Virus record (IMG/VR): IMGVR_UViG_3300005096_000038
Span: 1 to 44,128 of that record
DNA: 44,128 bases
Origin: a virus
Reading direction: 5' to 3' (one strand)
The notes under the pieces were generated by a model, which was not told the origin of the DNA, ran no database searches, and saw only the letters and a list, made by a program, of their open reading frames with translations. This document shows positions 25,772 to 32,738 of this stretch, piece after piece. The position numbers were made by a program, and so were the translations under genes. Position 1 is the stretch's first letter; the number at the start of each line of letters is the position of its first letter.

Positions 25772-25871
25772 AGTAATTCTCCGATTAAGAATTATCGATA
25801 GTAAAAAGGTGTGACAGAATGGCTATCGTATCCATCTTTTCGGTCGCTAAACCTAGTCACGAAACATTATA
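25772..25871 (-). other. 100-bp gap before HNH/AP2 gene
   Basis: Non-coding spacer separating the HNH/AP2 gene from the operon upstream. Contains no obvious terminator or consensus promoter. Confidence 0.3.
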
Positions 25872-26204
25872 TCATACATTTCCACGTCTATTGCTTGCCT
25901 CCTGAGAGCGAAATAATTCTATCTTTATTTCTGCCGCTTTTCGATAAGATTCTGTTAGCGTAAAGGCTGCAATAGCCTCTTTATACTCCATTAGAATATC
26001 CTGATATGACTGTGAAGCTTCTCCCCGAGTGTTATTTTCACTAATTGTTTTGCCTGTAGCCCTTAAGACTTCCTGCGCTCTGACAACTTTACGGCTATAT
26101 TCTAACCATTTCATTAAAGCCTTCTCATCGGCATACTGTTTTGCACTTGAAGCGAGATAATGGACAGCCTTTTCAATCTCTTCATCGGTAAGAAAGTTTT
26201 TCAT
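25872..26204 (-). CDS. Conserved phage protein, helical
   Basis: A 110-residue all-helical protein. DEEIEKAVHYLASSAKQYAD (7-26) and the final EIKIELFRSQEASNRRGNV match a family I know from many proteobacterial phages near their DNA-metabolism genes; its role is not established. Its start overlaps the upstream gene by ATGA. Confidence 0.6.
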   Translation of the reverse strand: MKNFLTDEEIEKAVHYLASSAKQYADEKALMKWLEYSRKVVRAQEVLRATGKTISENNTRGEASQSYQDILMEYKEAIAAFTLTESYRKAAEIKIELFRSQEASNRRGNV

Positions 26205-26653
26205 TTCAGCCCCTTTAAGTATTCTCGGTGATTTTTAATTTCAACTAATCGGTATTGTGATATATCCGCCCCACAATCTTTACAGGTTTGAATAACTGCG
26301 CTATACCATACCGTACCCCTATCCATATTCTGTAACTGTATATGGTGTTTATTACGATAGGCTTCATGGGTGCAGCGGTCTTTAGCCCATAGTATGTTTA
26401 TCGTTTTCCCCGTGACCGTGCAAGGTCTAGTGCCTTTTTCCTCTATTAGCTTATTGTCTTTTAATAAAGTACATCGACCACTAACCGAGGACAATTCTAT
26501 AGCCCCGTATTGGCTCCTGTAAGCTCTTAGTATCTCACTTAGGGATATGCCCTCGTAAGACGAGATAATGGCTAGAATCTTGTCAGCTTGCGTCTGCTCT
26601 GTGCCTGAGTCTTTAAGGTCAAGGTAGGCGGCTTTTGAGGTACATTTAACCAT
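26201..26653 (-). CDS. Winged-helix-like DNA-binding protein
   Basis: A 150-residue protein from ATG 26653 (MVKCTSKAAYLD); an in-frame TTG at 26683 would overlap the upstream gene much further. Residues about 20-90 look like a winged helix (ADKILAIISSYEGISLSEIL...YGAIELSSVSGRCTLL...). The C-terminal part has spaced Cys/His (TCKDCGADISQY), a possible zinc site. Fits a phage transcription regulator or DNA-end-binding accessory. Confidence 0.5.
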   Translation of the reverse strand: MVKCTSKAAYLDLKDSGTEQTQADKILAIISSYEGISLSEILRAYRSQYGAIELSSVSGRCTLLKDNKLIEEKGTRPCTVTGKTINILWAKDRCTHEAYRNKHHIQLQNMDRGTVWYSAVIQTCKDCGADISQYRLVEIKNHREYLKGLK

Positions 26654-26834
26654 TATCTTGTTTAAACGCAACCCAGCCGTCAAACAGTGTTAGCGTTTTC
26701 GTTGCCTTTTTTAGCCAGATAAATTTTCTTGTTTTGTGCATATATACGTCACCATGAATGTATAAAGTTGCAGGTAGAAGCGCAAAAGTAGTGCGCTTAT
26801 CCCCTACTCTGTGGCCATCATAATTATCACTCAT
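26646..26834 (-). CDS. Hypothetical protein
   Basis: A 62-residue protein (MSDNYDGHRVGDKRTTF...) with AGAGGA eight bases upstream, overlapping the next gene by 8 bases. Rich in aromatic and basic residues. No family recognised. Confidence 0.5.
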   Translation of the reverse strand: MSDNYDGHRVGDKRTTFALLPATLYIHGDVYMHKTRKFIWLKKATKTLTLFDGWVAFKQDNG

Positions 26835-26869
26835 TTTCGCATCCTCTTTATTAGGTCTTCTTCACTCAT
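26831..26869 (-). CDS. 12-codon mini-ORF (doubtful)
   Basis: MSEEDLIKRMRK fits between two genes with overlaps at both ends (ATGAGTGA upstream, ATGA downstream) and contains the next gene's ribosome site. Its first residues copy those of the preceding gene (MSEEKRIRF). Could be a coupling leader or chance. Confidence 0.25.
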   Translation of the reverse strand: MSEEDLIKRMRK

Positions 26870-27086
26870 GACTTATACCTCCACTTGAAAAGCTCTTCAA
26901 GTACAAATAAGACTGAATAAATCCACGCTTATATTCCCTGAATGAGGCGAAGTGTGGCTTACTTCCATCTTTTCCGTTTTTCAGTACAGCGGTACGGTAT
27001 ATTTTCATTGTTCGTTTCGCCCATGCTTTTGCTTCAATTATTCCGTCACGATTAACAAGAAATCTTATTCGTTTCTCTTCACTCAT
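26862..27086 (-). CDS. Hypothetical basic protein
   Basis: A 74-residue, Lys/Arg-rich protein (MSEEKRIRFLVNRDG...) with GAGAAGG ahead of its ATG. The charge suggests nucleic-acid contact. No family recognised. Confidence 0.5.
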   Translation of the reverse strand: MSEEKRIRFLVNRDGIIEAKAWAKRTMKIYRTAVLKNGKDGSKPHFASFREYKRGFIQSYLYLKSFSSGGISHE

Positions 27087-27095
27087 AATGCCTTC

Positions 27096-27392
27096 TCAAT
27101 GTAATTGCTCACGAATATCCTCTAATATCTCTTCTAATGATGAAACTATTTTGTAGTGGCCTTTCCACTCTCGCTCTAACTCCTTTTGGTGGGGTTTTTT
27201 AGCGGAATCTAATATTTCACCTGTTTTCTTGCTAACTGAATCTTCTGACTTAATCTCAAACCAGAACGTGTATCCATGCTTACCTACAAGTATATCATCC
27301 ATATCCAGTTCAACTGAGAAGCCTAACTTTTTTAATGCCTCGGCAATACTCGTTTGATTATTATCCTTTCTGTCCTTTCTGCGTCTAGGCAT
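27096..27392 (-). CDS. VRR-NUC/resolvase-like nuclease
   Basis: A 98-residue protein of the PD-(D/E)xK fold seen in small phage nucleases. Key residues: Asn12-Gln13 in the first helix, Asp33 (DDILVGKHG) and Glu46-x-Lys48 (WFEIKSED), followed by PHQKELEREWKGHYKIV, the helix and strand that usually end this family. Likely acts on branched or damaged DNA during replication or recombination. Start overlaps the upstream stop as TAATG. Confidence 0.7.
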   Translation of the reverse strand: MPRRRKDRKDNNQTSIAEALKKLGFSVELDMDDILVGKHGYTFWFEIKSEDSVSKKTGEILDSAKKPHQKELEREWKGHYKIVSSLEEILEDIREQLH

Positions 27393-27904
27393 TATTCCAT
27401 TCCTAGTGAGCGCCGCACAATAGGCGGCATAATAACGGGGTTAACAGGTTTAATTTTAGGGGGTTTATACTTCATTGGTTTGCCAGGGTTTAATTTTTTG
27501 TAATTTGCTGACCTTTCATCGCAGCATTTCTTACAAGTAGCCCGAAGTCCTGACGCATTACGGTTGTCGGCATAAAATAATTCTTTACCCCCTTCTACGT
27601 TACAGGTCGTACACTTTCGCCTACCCGCACCTAAATCAACCATGTTTTTAATGCGGATATTATGCTTGTCATCGTCTAAATGTTTAATTTGGGATGCAGG
27701 TAATTCACCATAGTAGAGATACCATGCGATACGCTTAGTGGTGTAATACTGACCATCAATGCTTATACCCCCGCTTCGGCCTGCTATCTTCCCCTTACGT
27801 GGAGTGATGCCGTTAATGCGGTGAGGCGTGTCCTTAAGCCATATCAATACCCCGTTATCAGGGTCATAGCTTAGTAGAGTCTTTAGGTATTCGAGTCTTA
27901 ACAT
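27392..27904 (-). CDS. HNH-type protein with zinc ribbon, degenerate active site
   Basis: A 170-residue protein. The N-terminal two-thirds resemble phage HNH homing enzymes (YDPDNGVLIW, TKRIAWYLYYGELP, IKHLDDDKHNIRIKNM), but the usual DH-DNR-N core is altered to KHLDDDKHNIRIKN, so catalysis is doubtful. A zinc ribbon follows (CTTC...F...CKKC, about 98-127), then a Pro/Lys-rich tail. Coupled to the exonuclease upstream by a 7-base overlap. Confidence 0.65.
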   Translation of the reverse strand: MLRLEYLKTLLSYDPDNGVLIWLKDTPHRINGITPRKGKIAGRSGGISIDGQYYTTKRIAWYLYYGELPASQIKHLDDDKHNIRIKNMVDLGAGRRKCTTCNVEGGKELFYADNRNASGLRATCKKCCDERSANYKKLNPGKPMKYKPPKIKPVNPVIMPPIVRRSLGME

Positions 27905-28578
27905 AGGAAATTCATCCGTTTGTATATAGTACGCTTTTGGTTTATTTCTTCAATATTATAGTCAGCAATCTTCTTATATTCCCCTGCTAACCAAGCAGCG
28001 CCGACATCCTTCCCTGTGAAGTCACCCTTACCGCCCATACCCAATGCTTTCATTATAAAATCCATTGAGGAGCGGCCTCTTGTGCCCCAATGCTGTCGAA
28101 TATCATATACATTAGTTGACCAAGGCTTGGCATCGTAAGGTATTTTCACGCAAGGACGGATGCCGTTTATAATCATTCGCTTATGTAGATAATCAAGGTC
28201 GCACTCCAATATATTATGCCCGACCCATACGATAGGTTTTTCGCTTTTGTACGCCTTGAATTTCTGTAAAATAAGTAAGGAGAGGATTTCGTTTACCTTT
28301 TCCAATAATTCGAATTCGGTAATTTTATCGGTTCTAAACGTATTCATAACCTCACCCTCACCTAAAGCAAAGGAGGCGGAGACTATTTCACCAAAAGCAG
28401 GGTCGAATAACATGCCGCTAAGCTTCTTAGCAAACGCGATGGGATATACATTTTTCTTCCATAGCTTAATAGTTTCGGGCAGCTTAATAGTTTTAGGCAT
28501 TTCAACCTTAATCTCGTCGATTAATTCTTGTTTGGTAGTACAGACGAATTCGAGATCTAGAAAAAGTAGATTACTCAT
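27898..28578 (-). CDS. DnaQ-like 3'-5' exonuclease
   Basis: A 226-residue protein with an RNase-H-type exonuclease core. Exo I is FLDLEF (Asp8, Glu10); Exo II is VGHNILECDLDYL (about 119-131). The third motif, ADYNIEEINQKRTIYKRM (about 206-222), has Glu at the place where Asp is usual (YxxxD). It resembles stand-alone exonucleases related to the PolB proofreading domain. With no phage polymerase gene visible it may proofread for the host enzyme or process ends. Confidence 0.7.
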   Translation of the reverse strand: MSNLLFLDLEFVCTTKQELIDEIKVEMPKTIKLPETIKLWKKNVYPIAFAKKLSGMLFDPAFGEIVSASFALGEGEVMNTFRTDKITEFELLEKVNEILSLLILQKFKAYKSEKPIVWVGHNILECDLDYLHKRMIINGIRPCVKIPYDAKPWSTNVYDIRQHWGTRGRSSMDFIMKALGMGGKGDFTGKDVGAAWLAGEYKKIADYNIEEINQKRTIYKRMNFLC

Positions 28579-29158
28579 GGCTGCTCCTTAGCCTCATATC
28601 TAGCCCTAATTCTTTATGTTTATGCAGAGGGCTAGAGCGGTAGCTGTATTCTTTAAATTGCTCAGGTGGAAAATGCTTTTTACATCTGCCGCACCATTGC
28701 CAATCCGCATTACCACATACTTTTAATGCTCTCATCCTTTTATGGATTAAATTGTGGTATTTTCTATTGGGAAATATAGCTAAATTGCTATTTCTGTTAT
28801 CCATCCTATTTTCATTAATATGGTGAACTATGGCTTCATCGGGTAACTCTTTCCCTAACGCTTGCTCGGCTATCCTTACATGATCGAATTTCTTAACGCC
28901 ATTAATTTGATGCGCTAAATACCCAGCATTTATAAATCCTTCGCCTTGCGCCCTGCCGATAGTCTTACTCACATCCCCGTGAATACGAAGCCTTTTATAG
29001 TGCATAGAGCATAGCCCTGTCGTTTTAACCCGTTTTACACATTTATCAACAGAGCATACTTTGCCAGCCATCCTTACGTCATCATAATGGCTAGAGCATA
29101 AACCTATTCTCCTAACCGGCTTGTTACAGCCGTCTTTTTTGCATTCTTTGTCATTCAT
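28571..29158 (-). CDS. HNH endonuclease with tandem zinc knuckles
   Basis: A 195-residue protein from ATG 29158, which has AAGGGG seven bases upstream; an in-frame start at 29194 has no such site. Two tandem CxxxxC-(9)-GLCxxHY knuckles occupy residues about 6-50; the HNH core AIVHHINENRMDNRNSNLAI follows, and a third zinc motif (WCGRCKKHFPPEQF) lies near the C-terminus. A typical free-standing homing enzyme. It sits directly downstream of an unexplained structured region. Confidence 0.82.
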   Translation of the reverse strand: MNDKECKKDGCNKPVRRIGLCSSHYDDVRMAGKVCSVDKCVKRVKTTGLCSMHYKRLRIHGDVSKTIGRAQGEGFINAGYLAHQINGVKKFDHVRIAEQALGKELPDEAIVHHINENRMDNRNSNLAIFPNRKYHNLIHKRMRALKVCGNADWQWCGRCKKHFPPEQFKEYSYRSSPLHKHKELGLDMRLRSSHE

Positions 29159-29194
29159 AATAATTCCCCTTATTAAATTAGGTGGAGAAAGCAA

Positions 29195-29400
29195 TAAAAG
29201 TCACAGCTAGACTAGCCATCAACTTAAACAAACTTGTTTCCTCCGTAAACTGTGGCAAAATTATGCTTTTCGGTCATCATATCGCTGGGTTCCGTACGCT
29301 CCAGCTATCCCCGAGTCCATTATGCCTTCGGACTGATTTGGTGGGCGAGGCAGCTTAAGCCGTCTCTTCCGTAAATTAGTAAGCCTTTTTTCGACTTGCT
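29195..29400 (-). ncRNA. Structured non-coding segment upstream of HNH gene
   Basis: No ORF. GC-richer than its surroundings and full of complementary arms: 29314-29318/29330-29334 (5-bp stem, 11-base loop), extended by 29309-29313/29346-29350, whose mismatch on the + strand becomes a G-U pair on the - strand; 29284-29288/29301-29305 (5-bp, 12-base loop); and on the - strand CACAG...CTGTG enclosing AAACAAgtTTGTTT and GCTAGtCTAGC. The G-U evidence favours RNA from the - strand. A decayed intron or homing-associated RNA is possible, but no group I core sequences were found. Confidence 0.4.
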
Positions 29401-29420
29401 TAGGTCGTGGAGGATGTTAG

Positions 29421-30017
29421 TTACACAAAATCAGGTATGTCATCCTTAAATGGGTCATCCACCCCTGCTGCGGGATCTTCTGACTCAACGACAGGCGGCT
29501 GACCATATTCCTTAGAGTTTTTAACCTTCTCTTTTAGCTTGTCTGACAACTTGTTAAACATAGCTTCATTGTTAGAGATGGGGTCGTAAGTAATTAAATC
29601 GCCTACAGGTTTAGGTGCGTCCATTCCCTGTGGCAGCGGCATGATAGTGCTAATGTTTACAAAGTCTTCGTTATGAACAACATTAACAAAGCCTGATTGA
29701 CCGAGTTGTTGATCTAAATCAAATTCATCAGCCTCTTTCTGCGTTAACGACTTGCCTATCCATTGCTCAATAAATTGACAAAGCATGGAATTTTTATACA
29801 TTGAGAAGTTGAAATTAGAAAGCAACAGCATAGGCTTCCCTTTGAAATCTCCTTTCTCCATAAGGATGGGCGACTCAAAATATAATACAATTTTATTCTC
29901 GTCTTTTTCTTTTTTCGGATTCCAATGCGTACCCAAATTAATTATTCGGGTGCAAACAACTGCGACACTGCCTGCGGGATGCTTCTCGAAATCCCCTGAT
30001 GTTTTTGGTGCTTTCAT
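29421..30017 (-). CDS. Single-stranded-DNA-binding-like protein
   Basis: A 198-residue protein. The N-terminal two-thirds are beta-rich and could be an OB fold (SVAVVCTRIINLGTHW, KIVLYFESPILM, KPMLLLSNFNFSMY). The C-terminus ends in an acidic tail with an aromatic tip, DDPFKDDIPDFV, like the protein-interaction tail of bacterial SSB (DDDIPF). It would coat single-stranded DNA and recruit replication partners. Preceded by a strong three-way-junction RNA candidate. Confidence 0.6.
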   Translation of the reverse strand: MKAPKTSGDFEKHPAGSVAVVCTRIINLGTHWNPKKEKDENKIVLYFESPILMEKGDFKGKPMLLLSNFNFSMYKNSMLCQFIEQWIGKSLTQKEADEFDLDQQLGQSGFVNVVHNEDFVNISTIMPLPQGMDAPKPVGDLITYDPISNNEAMFNKLSDKLKEKVKNSKEYGQPPVVESEDPAAGVDDPFKDDIPDFV

Positions 30018-30060
30018 TTTACTTTTCCTATTTTAAGCTAATCGGCACTATTGCCTTATA

Positions 30061-30145
30061 TGCTTGGTTAAGTGAGTATTTATAACCCTCACTTACGGAC
30101 ACCCAGAATATTCAGCGCCTCCCTCTGGAAAAGGAGTACCAAGCG
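30061..30145 (-). ncRNA. Three-way-junction RNA candidate upstream of SSB-like gene
   Basis: A closing stem GCTTGGT/ACCAAGC (30062-30068/30138-30144, perfect 7 bp, plus a flanking G-U) encloses a perfect 8-bp hairpin TAAGTGAG/CTCACTTA (30069-30076/30088-30095, 11-base loop) and a third arm CTCC/GGAG (30119-30122/30133-30136). It lies in the 152-base gap before the SSB-like gene. Transcription is presumably from the - strand with the operon. Could be a cis-regulator bound by the protein itself or by a ligand. Confidence 0.5.
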
Positions 30146-30169
30146 TGGAATTTGAAGGACACGCCCGCC

Positions 30170-30394
30170 TTATTTCCTTAATCCATCACGCCATTCAGCA
30201 AAATCAACAAACCCTAGCCCACCAAATACCTTAATCACTTCTTCCTCAGTTAAGATATAGTGTATAGCTTGAAATGCGTTGTATAAAGCTGATTCTTCCG
30301 CTGCAAACGCCTCGGGGTCAATGCTATCGCCCTGAGATTCGCCATCAATAGGCATTATATCTTGCTCCATAAATGCTGCTCCTGATTTACTCAT
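30170..30394 (-). CDS. Hypothetical acidic protein
   Basis: A 74-residue acidic protein. The ATG at 30394 (MSKSGAAFMEQDI) overlaps the upstream stop by 8 bases (ATGAGTAA) and is preferred over an in-frame start at 30454. Asp/Glu-rich middle, then an amphipathic end with EEVIKVFGGLGF. Ends just before the three-way-junction element. Confidence 0.55.
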   Translation of the reverse strand: MSKSGAAFMEQDIMPIDGESQGDSIDPEAFAAEESALYNAFQAIHYILTEEEVIKVFGGLGFVDFAEWRDGLRK

Positions 30395-30686
30395 AGTAAA
30401 CCTCAGTAATCTCGCGTTCTTTTCTAACCACAAATTTTGCTGAATCAAGATCATAATCTAAATCCATATCAGCAGCAGAATTGTCGCCAGTAATAACATA
30501 ATCAGTGTGAGCAATAAAAAAGCCGTTAATCTCACTAACTGTAGGCACAATTATGTACCATCTATGCTCTTCATTATCACCAATATAAACCGTCTTAGCT
30601 TCAAGCAGAGTTTCTACTAAGTCAGCCTCATCTATTGAGTACCCCTTACCTTGGTTGTACTCTATTAAAAAATCTTTAACGTTCAT
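30387..30686 (-). CDS. Hypothetical protein, first gene after operator promoter
   Basis: A 99-residue acidic protein (MNVKDFLIEYNQGKGY...) with AAAAGGGG ahead of its ATG. It lies 46 bases after the motif promoter at 30732-30759, so it heads that transcript. No family recognised. Confidence 0.6.
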   Translation of the reverse strand: MNVKDFLIEYNQGKGYSIDEADLVETLLEAKTVYIGDNEEHRWYIIVPTVSEINGFFIAHTDYVITGDNSAADMDLDYDLDSAKFVVRKEREITEVYYE

Positions 30687-30731
30687 TATATTCCCCTTTT
30701 ATCGTTTGCATTAATTATTTAACTCGCCTAC

Positions 30732-30759
30732 AGTATACATCACACGACTAATTAAACAA
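30732..30759 (-). promoter_or_regulatory. Promoter/operator motif copy 1
   Basis: On the - strand: TTGTTT, 16 bases AATTAGTCGTGTGATG, TATACT. The spacer is shared with copies at 33278-33305 and 39398-39425. A + strand promoter for the HTH gene at 30768 (TTAATT, 17 bases, TATACA) appears to overlap it, so one site could control both directions. Confidence 0.6.
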
Positions 30760-30767
30760 GGTTTATT

Positions 30768-30980
30768 ATGAAAATTAAGCACGAAAGAGAGATTAAACCC
30801 ATTAACGAAATCCATGAATGTTTTGTTAAGCATTTTGGTTCGGTAACATTGGCTGCTGAAGCATTGGGATATAAAACCCGATACTCTATTTACCTTGTTA
30901 TTCACAATGGATTTACGGTAAGAGGTAAGCAGCGGATTAAAGATAAAGGTTATCATAATAAGTTTAAACATTTATATTGA
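30768..30980 (+). CDS. Small HTH regulator on the opposite strand
   Basis: A 70-residue basic protein. FGSVTLAAEALGYKTRYSIY (about 23-42) fits the helix-turn-helix of Cro/YdaS-type regulators. It is the only long + strand gene in the left arm and starts just beside promoter/operator copy 1, so it is the natural candidate for binding the shared TAGWCGTRKGRTG spacer. Its 3' end overlaps the convergent DUF968-like gene by 9 bases. Role is inferred from layout. Confidence 0.65.
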   Translation: MKIKHEREIKPINEIHECFVKHFGSVTLAAEALGYKTRYSIYLVIHNGFTVRGKQRIKDKGYHNKFKHLY

Positions 30981-31274
30981 TAGCTTACTAAGGGCTCCTT
31001 CCTTGATTGCTCTTTGTAGGGTTTTGGCAATATACCGCCATTGCTCCTCTTTTAATTCGGGGTATAAGTCTAGTCGATGGAATTTCTGATGGGACTCCTC
31101 TGTAACAGGCATGGAAAGTAAATCACACGCCTTAGTACCTACGCCACCCTCGCCTATTGCTATTCCATGATGGCAGCCTCCCGCAGGCTCTACTCCTGTT
31201 AAAATACAAGGTAAAGTCTTTACCCAGTCACGGTATTTCTTACTTCTTATGGGTTTATTCTTTTGGAGTGACAT
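30972..31274 (-). CDS. DUF968/Ref-like HNH nuclease
   Basis: A 100-residue protein. RSKKYRDWVKTLPCILTG, then His35-His36 (GGCHHG), GEGGVGTKACDLLSMP (Asp51) and His62/His66 (ESHQKFHR) follow the DUF968 and P1 Ref HNH pattern (HH...G.G..G.K..D...P....H...H). Such enzymes act in phage recombination or DNA repair. Reads into the end of the + strand HTH gene (9-base convergent overlap). Confidence 0.65.
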   Translation of the reverse strand: MSLQKNKPIRSKKYRDWVKTLPCILTGVEPAGGCHHGIAIGEGGVGTKACDLLSMPVTEESHQKFHRLDLYPELKEEQWRYIAKTLQRAIKEGALSKLSI

Positions 31275-31542
31275 TATCTTTATCCTTTAACGCTTCATTT
31301 CTGAATATGGCTAACTGCTTTCTCCACCAATAGCGCGGCTTATCCTCTTTAGGTGGGTCGAATGTTGGCTCTAAAATACAGTCATACCCTAGCGCCCATT
31401 CTATACAGTTATCTAGCGCCTCAATTATTTCGTCCTGCTCTTTTACTTTGGTCTTTAATGCCGCATTTTCAGCAAGCATTCTAACCATAATTGAATCGAA
31501 TTCTTCTGCATTAGCACTAAATTCTGCTTTAAAATCACTCAT
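31255..31542 (-). CDS. Hypothetical coiled-coil protein
   Basis: A 95-residue protein with an N-terminal helix and coiled coil (ENAALKTKVKEQDEIIEALD, about 25-44) and a Trp-rich C-terminal part (PRYWWRKQLAIF). Small helical proteins with this heptad-like N-terminus are common in phage early regions. Overlaps the DUF968-like gene by 20 bases. Confidence 0.55.
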   Translation of the reverse strand: MSDFKAEFSANAEEFDSIMVRMLAENAALKTKVKEQDEIIEALDNCIEWALGYDCILEPTFDPPKEDKPRYWWRKQLAIFRNEALKDKDNVTPKE

Positions 31543-31563
31543 ACTACCTCCTAGCTAAAGTTT

Positions 31564-31941
31564 TCACGATATGCTTTTTACTATTTTGTACGCTACTCTT
31601 GCTTCTTCGATACTTCTTATGTTTGCAGTATGGAAATTAAATCCTATTTCAGAGCTTATTTTCTTGTACAGTTTAGCTCTAGATATTTTTCCGCTCTTCC
31701 ATATCGGGTCAAGCAATTCATGAATGTGAATCCGAGCCTCTTTTATTTCTTTTGTTGGGATGCACCCTAAAGGCTGCGTTGGCTTAGATGTTTTATGGTG
31801 ACAACCAACATAATTCCCACAATCGTCGCATTTCCAAAATGGCAGCTTAAAAAGATCTACCCTATGCGGATAAATCTCCTTCCCATCCGTTAGTCTTGCA
31901 TAAACATCTTTACCACAAGAGCAACAATAAATACCTGTCAC
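31564..31941 (-). CDS. DUF3268-type zinc-finger protein
   Basis: A 125-residue protein with a GTG start (GGGAG eight bases upstream). Cys6/Cys9, Cys38/Cys41 and Cys47-His48 (CCSCG ... WKCDDCGNYVGCHH) followed by PLGCIPTKE and the helical HIHELLDPIWKSGKISR match DUF3268, a zinc-containing phage family of unknown function. Its start lies inside one of the 25-bp direct repeats that flank the PAPS-reductase gene. Confidence 0.75.
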   Translation of the reverse strand: MTGIYCCSCGKDVYARLTDGKEIYPHRVDLFKLPFWKCDDCGNYVGCHHKTSKPTQPLGCIPTKEIKEARIHIHELLDPIWKSGKISRAKLYKKISSEIGFNFHTANIRSIEEARVAYKIVKSIS

Positions 31942-31962
31942 GAATAATTCTCCCGATATTCA
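31938..31962. repeat. 25-bp direct repeat, downstream copy
   Basis: 24 of 25 bases match 32735-32759. The unit carries a ribosome site and a GTGA start-stop overlap in both places. Confidence 0.85.
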
Positions 31963-31970
31963 TCTACGCT

Positions 31971-32738
31971 TTATAACCCGCACTCACATGCTTGAGGCGA
32001 CTCAATCTCATGCAATATCTCACCGCTTTTAAACGCCTCTTCTAGTTCCGTCATGGAGTACCTAATATTCCACTGTGTATTTATTACGCTTACTTCGCTG
32101 TAGTCGCCCAGCCTCCTTTCTACATCCATCATATATCGCCATTGGTCTGGGTATTTCTTCCATAGCACATAAAACCCTCTAATTTTTTGGTAGGGGCAGA
32201 AATAACAGCCTGTGCGTTCAAAAAACGCATATAATGGATTTACTAGATCAATGCTTTTCAGGTATTTATCAATATCGGCTTCACATTTTTTGAAGTCAAT
32301 TAAAGGGAATCTCTGATTGCTATCTTTAACATCCGCCCTCTTTTTTTCAGAATAGGTGTAGCCGATATATTGAATATAATCCTTAATGTTATTAGCCTTT
32401 AAAAACGACTCGAAAGGATTGACTTTAGCCTCTCTTTTCCAATAGCAGGGCTGCGTTACCATAGGAAGCCCTCTAATCATCCCTTTCCGCTTACCTCTTG
32501 TTATTCTACCAAAACACCAATCTTCAAAGGATTCACCCCGTTTGTGCGTCAGCAGGGTTAATTTGTGACCACGCTTCTTTAGCTGGACATCAACCCTATT
32601 AAGGTACTCGTACATTTCAGGAAACTCACTATAAGTATCCGTAAAGATAATATGATCTAGCGGCATTCCTTTGTCTATCATCATAAAAACCATAGCCGTA
32701 GAGTCTCTTCCGCCTGACAGCATTGCAATGTGGTTCAC
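31971..32738 (-). CDS. PAPS-reductase/adenine-nucleotide hydrolase family protein
   Basis: A 255-residue protein (GTG start, overlapping the upstream stop as GTGA; internal ATG at 32723 possible). The PP-loop SGGRDST (8-14) is the ATP/PAPS pyrophosphate-binding motif. Downstream come IIFTDTYSEFPEMYEYL, Cys98 and Cys178-x-x-Cys181 (GCYFCPYQK), plus Cys251/Cys253; the cysteines could hold a cluster or metal. Family members include sulfate-assimilation PAPS reductases and DndC of DNA phosphorothioation. The phage role is unknown: DNA or RNA modification or sulfur metabolism are options. Flanked by direct repeats. Confidence 0.75.
   Translation of the reverse strand: MNHIAMLSGGRDSTAMVFMMIDKGMPLDHIIFTDTYSEFPEMYEYLNRVDVQLKKRGHKLTLLTHKRGESFEDWCFGRITRGKRKGMIRGLPMVTQPCYWKREAKVNPFESFLKANNIKDYIQYIGYTYSEKKRADVKDSNQRFPLIDFKKCEADIDKYLKSIDLVNPLYAFFERTGCYFCPYQKIRGFYVLWKKYPDQWRYMMDVERRLGDYSEVSVINTQWNIRYSMTELEEAFKSGEILHEIESPQACECGL

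Noticed and set aside
29195-29400. Group I or group II intron
   Set aside because: Neither conserved P3-P7 core sequences nor a domain V could be recognised, and the neighbouring genes look complete rather than split.
30061-30145. tRNA gene
   Set aside because: The 7-bp outer stem and arms suggest a cloverleaf, but there is no T-loop GTTCRA, D-arm or anticodon arm of correct size.
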